DNA of 5,347 bases from an uncultured Actinomycetes bacterium. Its GTDB lineage: Bacteria > Actinomycetota > CALGFH01. Position 1 is the stretch's first letter; every line of letters starts with the position of its first letter. The notes below the pieces were generated by a model. The model ran no database searches. It was not told where the DNA came from and saw only the letters and a list, made by a program, of their open reading frames with translations. The position numbers and the translations under genes are program-made. Positions 1 through 4,789 of the stretch are shown in pieces. Where the stretch lies: the NCBI GenBank assembly GCA_937881255.1, contig CALGFH010000394.1:1-5347 (forward strand), read 5' to 3'.

Positions 1-372
1 GCCGTCGGGCCCGCGCCGGCGCCCCACCGCGTAGTCGATCTCGTGGACGACCACCTCGCTGCGGCGGGCCGCCCGGACCGCGGCCAGCAGGGCCAGGCTG
101 ACCATGGCGTGGCGGGCCGGGGTGGAGGGGACGGGATAGACGATGTCGGGGTGGAACTGGATGATGACCTTGTCGTAGCCGCGGACCCGGCGGGCCAGGA
201 CCAGCGGCCCCCGGGGGCCGTGCAGGTCGAGGTGGTGGTGGGCGGCCGAGGGGCCGGGCGAGAGCACCTCGACCTCGTGGCCCTCGCGGCGCAGCGCCGC
301 CACCGTCTGTACCGCGTAGGCGGCGATCCCGTCCCGGATCGGCGGGTAGGGCGACACCATCTGGATGCGCAT
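1..372 (-). CDS. Glycosyltransferase, GT-B fold family 4-like, N-terminal part (gene runs off the left edge)
   Basis: My translation of the minus strand from ATG at 372 gives 124 open residues with no stop before the edge, so the C-terminal half is missing. The protein begins MRIQMVSPYPPIRDGIAAYA, the typical first beta-strand and glycine loop of a GT-B N-terminal domain. It continues with a helix and the strand HEVEVLSPG (about residues 32-40), then KVIIQFHPD (68-76) and EVVVHEIDY (106-114), which fit alternating Rossmann strands. The family would transfer a sugar from an activated nucleotide donor onto a growing glycan in the cytoplasm; donor and acceptor cannot be told. The catalytic EX7E region would lie outside the window. 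The ATG at 372 is preceded by GAAAGGG with 9-nt spacing; an in-frame ATG at 360 is a weaker alternative. It follows the upstream glycosyltransferase gene by 14 nt and is probably the fourth gene of the minus-strand operon. Confidence 0.85.
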   Translation of the reverse strand, partial: MRIQMVSPYPPIRDGIAAYAVQTVAALRREGHEVEVLSPGPSAAHHHLDLHGPRGPLVLARRVRGYDKVIIQFHPDIVYPVPSTPARHAMVSLALLAAVRAARRSEVVVHEIDYAVGRRRGPDG

Positions 373-381
373 GCGCCGGCG

Positions 382-388
382 CCCTTTC
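382..388 (-). promoter_or_regulatory. Ribosome binding site for the gene starting at 372
   Basis: The minus strand reads GAAAGGG here, 9 nt before ATG 372. Its first two bases are also the last two bases of the TGA stop (389-387) of the preceding glycosyltransferase, so termination and initiation sites are nearly joined. This suggests translational coupling and supports ATG 372 over the in-frame ATG at 360. Confidence 0.6.
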
Positions 389-1580
389 AGGTCCAGGTGG
401 TCAGGGCCGCCTCGACTTTGTCGAGCACCGTGTCCCACTGGTAGTTGTCGAGGACATAGGCGCGGCCGCGGCCCGCGAGCTCGGCGGCCGTCTCCGGGGC
501 CTTGGCCAGGAAGGCCAGGCATTCCTCGAGCTCGAGCTCGTCGTCGTAGAGCAGGCCGGCCTCCGACCGCTCGCAGTGGTAGCGGACCACGTCCGAGCCG
601 CCGTTGGCGATCACCAGGGTGCCGGCCAGCCAGGCCTCCATGATCGTCCGCGAGAAGGCCTCGAAGCGGCTGGGCTGGAGGTAGGCGTCGGCGGCCGCGA
701 ACGCGGCGTCGCGCTCGGCGTCGGGCAGGAAGCCGACGTCGACCACCCGGTCGGCGATGGCGGCCGGCGGCCTGACCTCGCCGGCGCCCATCGTCACCAG
801 GGAGAACGGCAGGTCGCGGCGGCCCAGGACGGCGGCCAGCTGCCCCAGCAGCGTCTCCCAGCCCTTGGCCCCCTCACGCCGGCCGGCGTACAGCAGGAAG
901 CGGCCGTCGATGCCGTGGCGGCGCCGGAACCCCTCGGGGTCGTAGCCGTCGGGGACCTCGACCCCGCAGCCGACCAGGGCGTGCGGGGCCGGGGTGGCCA
1001 CCAGGCGGTGGGCCAGCTCGTGCTCGGGGGGCGTCTGGAACAGCAGCCCGCCCACGCCGGTCAGCAGCGGCTGGAACAGCTCCAGGTAGGCGTAGGGCTC
1101 GTCGTGGAGGCAGGTCCAGAGGACACTGCGCTCGGGCGCGATCTGGGAGCAGGCGAAGGTGATCCAGAACATGTAGGGGGTGAAGATGATCGTGCGGTAC
1201 TCGCCGGCCTGGTCCAGCAGATAGTGGAACAGCTCCGGGGAGCGCATGCCGGCGTTCATCCACCGCTGCTGCTCATGCAGGCGCAGCGGCGCCCCGCTCA
1301 GGATCGCCTGCTCCAGCTGGGCCCGCTCTGGGCCGGGGGTGGTCGCGACCGGGAAGCGGTGGACCAGCAGGCCATCCTCCATGGACTTGCCCGCGGGCAG
1401 CACGTTCTCCCAGGTGTGGTGGTCCAGCGCGCAGGTGGTGAGGATCTCCACCTCCCTGCCGCGGGCCTGGAGGCGCCTGGCCATCTGGTCGAGCACGATC
1501 TCGGCCCCGCCGACCGCGCCCTGCCCGAAGCGGGCCGGGACCAGGGCGACCCGCCCGCTCCGGTCGAGAGGGGCGGTCAC
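387..1580 (-). CDS. Glycosyltransferase family 4 (GT-B), polysaccharide cluster
   Basis: This is a 397-residue retaining-type GT-B glycosyltransferase, a usual length for family 4. The N-terminal domain opens with VALVPARFGQGAVGGAEIVL (residues 11-30), whose GGAE loop is typical, followed by EVEILTTCALDHHTW (43-57), a pattern seen in glycosyltransferases of polysaccharide clusters. The C-terminal donor-binding domain starts around residue 227 (RFLLYAGRREGAKGWETLL). It carries the canonical EX7E motif, E307 to E315 in FEAFSRTIME, followed by a GGSD loop (327-330). No signal peptide or membrane segment is evident, so it should act at the cytoplasmic face. I chose GTG 1580 because it overlaps the ATPase stop as GTGA and has GAGGTG 5 nt upstream. 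The same frame stays open up to 2504, but that part is antisense-free shadow over the ATPase gene and has no domain sense. Its position after wzm/wzt-type genes suggests it helps build the exported glycan. The sugar is unknown. Confidence 0.92.
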   Translation of the reverse strand: MTAPLDRSGRVALVPARFGQGAVGGAEIVLDQMARRLQARGREVEILTTCALDHHTWENVLPAGKSMEDGLLVHRFPVATTPGPERAQLEQAILSGAPLRLHEQQRWMNAGMRSPELFHYLLDQAGEYRTIIFTPYMFWITFACSQIAPERSVLWTCLHDEPYAYLELFQPLLTGVGGLLFQTPPEHELAHRLVATPAPHALVGCGVEVPDGYDPEGFRRRHGIDGRFLLYAGRREGAKGWETLLGQLAAVLGRRDLPFSLVTMGAGEVRPPAAIADRVVDVGFLPDAERDAAFAAADAYLQPSRFEAFSRTIMEAWLAGTLVIANGGSDVVRYHCERSEAGLLYDDELELEECLAFLAKAPETAAELAGRGRAYVLDNYQWDTVLDKVEAALTTWT

Positions 1581-2749
1581 TCCGACACCTCGATCCGCGG
1601 GGTCAGGTAGAGCACCCCGTGGTCGGCGGCCTCGCTGAAGACCTTGAACGAGACGGCCCGGTCCAGCCGGTGGTACTCGGGCCCCACCTCGGGGTGCACG
1701 GCCACGGTCACGTAGTACTGGCCCTCCACCATCGGGATGGCGTGGAAGCGGTAGCAGACCCGCCGCCGGCCCGAGATCGGCGGCAGCTCGATCCCCTGGA
1801 GCCTGGTGTTGGTGCCGTACACGAGCAGGTCGAGGTGGTTGTTGATGGCCACGCCGGCGACCCAGTCGTCGGTCGGCTCGTGGGCCACGACCTCGAACTC
1901 GATCCCGAGGGCGTCGCCGGGGGTGAAGCGGTCCCTGGGCCGACCGGCGCCGTCGGTCACGATCGTCTTGAGGATCTCCAGCCGCCGGTCGCCGTGCTCG
2001 GGCTCCTGCCCGGCCTGGACGTTGTAGCGCTCCCGGAAGGCCCGCAGGGCGTCCACCGGGGTGCCGTCGACCACCACCTCGCCGCTCTCCAGCATGATCA
2101 CCCGGTCGCAGAGCTGGCGGACCTGGTCCAGGCCGTGGGTCACGAACACGATCGTGCGGCCCTCGCGCTGGAACTGCTTGATCCGCTCCATGCACTTGCG
2201 CTGGAAGGGCTCGTCGCCCACGGCCAGGACCTCGTCGACCAGCAGGATGTCGGGGTCGACGTGGACGGCGACGGCGAAGGCCAAGCGCACGTACATGCCG
2301 CTCGAGTAGAACTTGACCTGGGTGTCGATGAACCGCTCGATGCCCGAGAAGTCGACGATAGCGTCGAAGTAGGCGTCGGTCTGGCGGCGGGTCAGGCCGA
2401 GGATCGAGGCGTTGAGGTAGACGTTCTCGCGCCCGGTCAGGTCGCCGTGGAATCCGGCGCCCAGCTCCAGCAGGGCGGCCAGCCGCCCCCGGCGCTCCAC
2501 CCACCCCTCGTCCGGGGCCAGGATCCCGCCGATCACCTTGAGCAGGGTGCTCTTGCCGGACCCGTTGGCCCCGATCAGGCCCAGGGTCTTGGCCGCCTCC
2601 AGCTCGAACGACACGCCCTTGAGGGCCCAGAACTCCTGGCGGTACTGTCGGGACCGGCCCAGGCCGGTGAGCCGCTCCTTGAGCGACTTGTCCTTGTTGA
2701 TGGTGAACTTCTTGGCAACGTCGTTCACCCGGATGATCGTGGCCGCCAC
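1577..2749 (-). CDS. wzt: Polysaccharide ABC transporter ATP-binding protein, Wzt/TagH type, with C-terminal carbohydrate-binding domain
   Basis: This 390-residue cytoplasmic ATPase would power export of a lipid-linked polysaccharide with the adjacent permease. The nucleotide-binding domain spans about residues 5-240. It has Walker A GANGSGKST (60-68), an ELGAGFHGDLTGREN segment (95-109) where many ABC proteins have the Q-loop, signature YSSGM (148-152), Walker B ILLVDE (168-173) with catalytic E173, and the H-loop histidine H205. The YSSGMYVRLAF form of the signature is characteristic of the Wzt/TagH/RfbE export subfamily. Residues about 255-390 form an extra domain rich in beta-strands, with WVAGVAINNHLDLLVYGTNT and VEGQYYVTVAV, matching the Wzt C-terminal domain that binds the glycan in O9a-type O-antigen exporters. 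The start is GTG 2749: an in-frame stop lies at 2755-2753, and AGGAG lies 13 nt upstream inside the permease's last codons. It follows the permease by 7 nt. The gene symbol is by family resemblance; the polymer may not be an O-antigen. Confidence 0.94.
   Translation of the reverse strand: MAATIIRVNDVAKKFTINKDKSLKERLTGLGRSRQYRQEFWALKGVSFELEAAKTLGLIGANGSGKSTLLKVIGGILAPDEGWVERRGRLAALLELGAGFHGDLTGRENVYLNASILGLTRRQTDAYFDAIVDFSGIERFIDTQVKFYSSGMYVRLAFAVAVHVDPDILLVDEVLAVGDEPFQRKCMERIKQFQREGRTIVFVTHGLDQVRQLCDRVIMLESGEVVVDGTPVDALRAFRERYNVQAGQEPEHGDRRLEILKTIVTDGAGRPRDRFTPGDALGIEFEVVAHEPTDDWVAGVAINNHLDLLVYGTNTRLQGIELPPISGRRRVCYRFHAIPMVEGQYYVTVAVHPEVGPEYHRLDRAVSFKVFSEAADHGVLYLTPRIEVSE
1586..1591 (-). promoter_or_regulatory. 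Ribosome binding site deciding the GTG 1580 start
   Basis: The minus strand reads GAGGTG, matching part of the anti-Shine-Dalgarno complement, 5 nt before GTG 1580. It lies inside the last codons of the ATPase gene. Together with the GTGA stop/start overlap it fixes the glycosyltransferase start even though the frame remains open far upstream. Confidence 0.6.
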
Positions 2750-2756
2750 CGTCTAG

Positions 2757-3713
2757 CTACAGCTCCTGCGCGAAGTTGCCCTGGGCGCGGCTGAAGAAGC
2801 GCTGCGCCAGCCAGAGCAGGACCAGGGACCCGGCCGTCAGCACGACCAGGCGCAGGGCGATGGGGCCCTGGAAGGTCTGCTGGGTGGTGCCGTCGTTGTA
2901 GTCGCCGTAGACCGCCTGCTGGAACCCGATGACCACGTTGGCCATGGGGTTGGCCAGGTACAGCTTGGCCATCCAGTCCAGCCCGGCGTTGTGCATGCGG
3001 TTCAGCACGCCCCCGACCCCGTACACGATCGGGGTGGTCCAGAACCACAGCAGCAGGACGATCTCGATGAGGTGCCCGACGTCGCGGAACGAGACGTTGG
3101 CCGCGGCCAGGAACAGGCCGCAGGCGGTCATGAACGGCAGCAGGGCCAGCAGGGCCAGCGGAAGCAGCCAGGGCTGCTGGCCGTGCAGCTCGCCGCCGAA
3201 CACCAGCACAGCGGCCACCAGCACCAGCAGCTGCATGGCGAAGTTGACCAGGGCGGCCCCGACCACCGACAGGGGCAGCAGCTCCCTGGGGAAGTAGACC
3301 TTCTTGACGAGCCCGGCGTTGCTGACGACGGTGCCGGTGCAGCCGCCGAGGACGTCGGTGAACAGCGTCCAGGCGACCAGGCCGCAGAACAGGAAGATGG
3401 GGAACAGCGGGAAGGGGACGCCGAGGAACTTGCCGATGGCGATGTAGTAGACGGCCAGCAGGAACATCGGCCGCAGCAGCGACCACAGGAAGCCCAGGAA
3501 CGAGTCCTTGTACCTGGTCTTGAGCTCCTTGCGGACGAGGTTCAGGAGCAGCTCGCGGTACTCGTAGACCTCGCCGACGGCGCGGCCGAAGCCGCGCCAG
3601 AACGACGTGTCGGCGCCGGCGTTGACCCGCTCCATCGGCAGGCGCTCGATAGCCGCGACGCGGGCCTGGATCGGGGCCAGCGTCGGCTGGCTGGGCGAAG
3701 TTCGGGAAGGCAT
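2757..3713 (-). CDS. wzm: Polysaccharide ABC transporter permease, Wzm/TagG type (ABC-2 family)
   Basis: This 318-residue integral membrane protein is the channel half of an ABC-2 polysaccharide exporter. Family hallmarks are RYKDSFLGFLWSLLRPM (67-83), NAGLVKKVYFPRELLPLS (132-149) and a C-terminal ANPM (254-257). I see about six membrane spans: roughly 74-95, 103-122, 148-172, 182-204, 214-233 and 286-304. A cytoplasmic, amphipathic-looking stretch at about 36-65 (FWRGFGRAVGEVYEYRELLL) precedes the first span; the first 35 residues are low-complexity and poorly conserved in look. The start is ATG 3713. Extending the frame to TTG 3758 would run into the divergent gene and add no conserved sequence. 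There is no Shine-Dalgarno before 3713, but a -10-like TACTAT ends 8 nt upstream, so a leaderless start is likely. It is the first gene of the minus-strand operon, with the matching ATPase 7 nt downstream. The gene symbol is by family resemblance. Confidence 0.93.
   Translation of the reverse strand: MPSRTSPSQPTLAPIQARVAAIERLPMERVNAGADTSFWRGFGRAVGEVYEYRELLLNLVRKELKTRYKDSFLGFLWSLLRPMFLLAVYYIAIGKFLGVPFPLFPIFLFCGLVAWTLFTDVLGGCTGTVVSNAGLVKKVYFPRELLPLSVVGAALVNFAMQLLVLVAAVLVFGGELHGQQPWLLPLALLALLPFMTACGLFLAAANVSFRDVGHLIEIVLLLWFWTTPIVYGVGGVLNRMHNAGLDWMAKLYLANPMANVVIGFQQAVYGDYNDGTTQQTFQGPIALRLVVLTAGSLVLLWLAQRFFSRAQGNFAQEL
2763..2767 (-). promoter_or_regulatory. Ribosome binding site for the Wzt-type ATPase
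   Basis: AGGAG on the minus strand lies in the final Gln-Glu codons of the permease, 13 nt before GTG 2749. The spacing is longer than the usual 5-10 nt, but no other start is available in frame, because a stop sits directly upstream at 2755-2753. A later GTG at codon 8 would leave even longer spacing. Confidence 0.45.
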
Positions 3714-3720
3714 CGCGCCG

Positions 3721-3726
3721 TATAGT
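3721..3726 (+). promoter_or_regulatory. Predicted -10 element driving the plus-strand glycosyltransferase operon
   Basis: TATAGT matches five of six bases of the TATAAT consensus in an otherwise very GC-rich window. It would start transcription near 3732-3735, giving a leader of about 40 nt before GTG 3776. No convincing -35 is visible; the 17-bp position reads AAGTTC. It overlaps the minus-strand -10 candidate, so the two promoters probably cannot be occupied together. Confidence 0.4.
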
Positions 3727-3727
3727 A
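3722..3727 (-). promoter_or_regulatory. Predicted -10 element driving the exporter operon (leaderless start)
   Basis: The minus strand reads TACTAT, fitting the actinobacterial TAnnnT -10 pattern. Eight bases separate it from ATG 3713, so transcription would begin at or within a few bases of the start codon. I see no good TTGACA-like -35 at 15-18 bp spacing, which is common for actinobacterial promoters but lowers certainty. The box overlaps the opposite-strand -10 candidate by five bases. Confidence 0.45.
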
Positions 3728-3739
3728 CCGTGCGACGCG

Positions 3740-3754
3740 ATGAAAGCCGCGTGA
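3740..3754 (+). other. Possible four-codon leader ORF in the plus-strand 5' leader
   Basis: ATG AAA GCC GCG TGA encodes only Met-Lys-Ala-Ala. It starts close to the predicted transcription start, and its stop lies 21 nt before GTG 3776. No Shine-Dalgarno precedes it, so translation would need a leaderless-like mode. It may be accidental and is listed only because it sits between the predicted promoter and the first gene. Confidence 0.12.
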
Positions 3755-3760
3755 GCAATG

Positions 3761-3765
3761 AGGAG
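3761..3765 (+). promoter_or_regulatory. Shine-Dalgarno favouring GTG 3776 over ATG 3758
   Basis: AGGAG lies 10 nt upstream of GTG 3776, with a second purine-rich GAGGAAA just after it. ATG 3758 has only weak GTGAG or GAAAG upstream, and this AGGAG would fall within its first codons. The purine-rich tract therefore reads better as an untranslated binding site than as coding sequence. Confidence 0.55.
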
Positions 3766-3775
3766 TCAGAGGAAA

Positions 3776-4789
3776 GTGGACGTGGTCGTCTGCGGCGCCC
3801 AGAAGCCGTTCGTGCGGGGCGGCGCCGAGCTGCTGCAGGAGAACCTGGTCCAGGCGATCGCCGCCGAGGGGCACCGGGCCGAGTTGGTGCGGTTGCCGGT
3901 GGCCTGGGAGAAGGACCGGCTGTTCGACGCCCCGCTGGCCTGGCGGCTGGTCCCGGTCGACGCCGACCTGGTGATCGCCACCAACTTCCCCTCCTATTTC
4001 GTCCGCCACCCCCGCAAGGTGGTGTGGCTGCTGCACCAGCACCGCGGCGCCTACGACGCCGCCGACGCCGCCTGGTCCGACTTCGGCCCCGACGACCCCG
4101 CCCTCGAGGTGCAGCGCCTGCTCAGCGAGTGGGACAACCGGGCCCTGGAGGAGGCCGAGCGGCTGTACACCATCTCCGGGGTGGTGGCCGACCGGCTGCG
4201 CGAGTTCAGCGGTCTGGCCGCCAAGCCGCTGTACCACCCGCCGCCGCTGGCCGACCGGCTGCACCCGGGGCCGTTCGGCGACTACGTGTTCTGCGCCACC
4301 CGGCTGGAGGCCAACAAGCGGCCCCACCTGCTGGTCGACAGCCTGCCCCACACCAGGCCGGAGGTGCGCTCGGTGGTCGCCGGCCGGGGCGAGTTCCTGG
4401 ACGACCTGGCCGCCCGGGTGCGCGGCCAGGACCTCGGCGACCGGGTCGAGCTGCGCGGCTTCGTGCCCGACGAGGAGCTGGTCGAGCTGTTCGCCGGGTC
4501 GCTGGCGGTTGTCTACGCCCCCTCCGACGAGGACTACGGCTACGTCACCCTCCAGGCCTTCCTGGCCGGCAAGCCGGTGGTGACCGCCGACGACGCCGGC
4601 GGTGTGCTCGAATGGGTCGAGGACGGCGTCACTGGGCTGGTCACCGACGGCTCGCCCGAGACCATGGGGGCGGCCATCGACCGCCTGGCCGGCGACCGGG
4701 CCCTGGCCGAGGCGCTGGGTGCGGCCGGCCGGGAGCGGGTGCTGGCCCTGAGCTGGTCACCGGTGGTACGGGAGCTGCTCGGCGCATGA
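3776..4789 (+). CDS. Glycosyltransferase family 4 (GT-B) with EX7Q variant motif
   Basis: From GTG 3776 this encodes 337 residues; ATG 3758 would add six basic/polar residues (MRSQRK). The protein begins with VDVVVCGAQKPFVRGGAELL, the first strand and GGAE loop of a GT-B N-terminal domain. FPSYFVRHPRKVVWLLHQHR (71-90) is a segment I associate with family 4 glycosyltransferases of polysaccharide clusters. The C-terminal domain has YVFCATRLEANKRPHLLVDS (170-189), a VAGRGEF strand-loop (201-207), RVELRGFVPDEEL (223-235) and DEDYGYVTLQAFLAGKPVV (251-269). In that last segment the first motif Glu is E252, but the second is Gln (Q260, codon CAG 4553-4555). A GG loop follows at 275-276. No membrane segment is seen, so it should work on the cytoplasmic face. 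It leads the plus-strand operon and overlaps the next gene by 4 nt. Role in the same glycan as the divergent exporter is inferred from position; donor sugar is unknown. Confidence 0.92.
   Translation: MDVVVCGAQKPFVRGGAELLQENLVQAIAAEGHRAELVRLPVAWEKDRLFDAPLAWRLVPVDADLVIATNFPSYFVRHPRKVVWLLHQHRGAYDAADAAWSDFGPDDPALEVQRLLSEWDNRALEEAERLYTISGVVADRLREFSGLAAKPLYHPPPLADRLHPGPFGDYVFCATRLEANKRPHLLVDSLPHTRPEVRSVVAGRGEFLDDLAARVRGQDLGDRVELRGFVPDEELVELFAGSLAVVYAPSDEDYGYVTLQAFLAGKPVVTADDAGGVLEWVEDGVTGLVTDGSPETMGAAIDRLAGDRALAEALGAAGRERVLALSWSPVVRELLGA

Larger units (their letters stand above)
3711..3742. repeat. Perfect 7-bp inverted repeat flanking the divergent -10 boxes
   Basis: CATCGCG at 3711-3717 and its exact reverse complement CGCGATG at 3736-3742 are separated by 18 bp that contain both -10 candidates. 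Each arm ends in an ATG reading outward: the permease start on the minus strand, and ATG 3740 on the plus strand. It could be an operator for a dimeric regulator, but a 7-bp match with this spacing can arise by chance in GC-rich DNA. Confidence 0.3.

Noticed and set aside
367..382. Nested palindromes GCGCATGCGC and GCGCCGGCGC around the start codon at 372
   Set aside because: They are short G/C-only palindromes with tiny loops, common by chance at this base composition; no terminator-like T-run follows.
526..541. Short repeat of CTCGAG/GAGCTC units
   Set aside because: It simply encodes an acidic ELELEE stretch (residues 348-353) in the glycosyltransferase; there is no sign of a wider repeat array.
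576..1610. A 344-residue plus-strand open frame opposite the minus-strand glycosyltransferase
   Set aside because: It is a complement-strand shadow of a gene with canonical EX7E and GT-B motifs. Composition is low-complexity and no motif is visible.
387..2504. A 705-residue open frame joining the glycosyltransferase to upstream sequence on the minus strand
   Set aside because: The part above 1580 overlaps the whole Wzt-type ATPase in another frame and translates to Arg/Pro/Gly-rich sequence with no domain. The lack of stops is a GC effect; GTG 1580 with its GAGGTG site is the true start.
1619..2794. A 391-residue plus-strand open frame opposite the ATPase
   Set aside because: It is antisense to a well-supported gene with intact ATPase motifs; its translation is Val/Gly/Asp/Leu-rich, as expected from reading GC-rich codons backwards. 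No domain was recognised.
3130..3170. Repeated CAGCAGGGC units in the permease gene
   Set aside because: These encode a Leu/Ala-rich membrane span with repeated codons and are not an independent DNA repeat.
3542..4351. A 269-residue minus-strand open frame across the divergent promoter region
   Set aside because: It is antisense to the plus-strand glycosyltransferase and runs into the permease in the wrong frame; no domain is recognisable.
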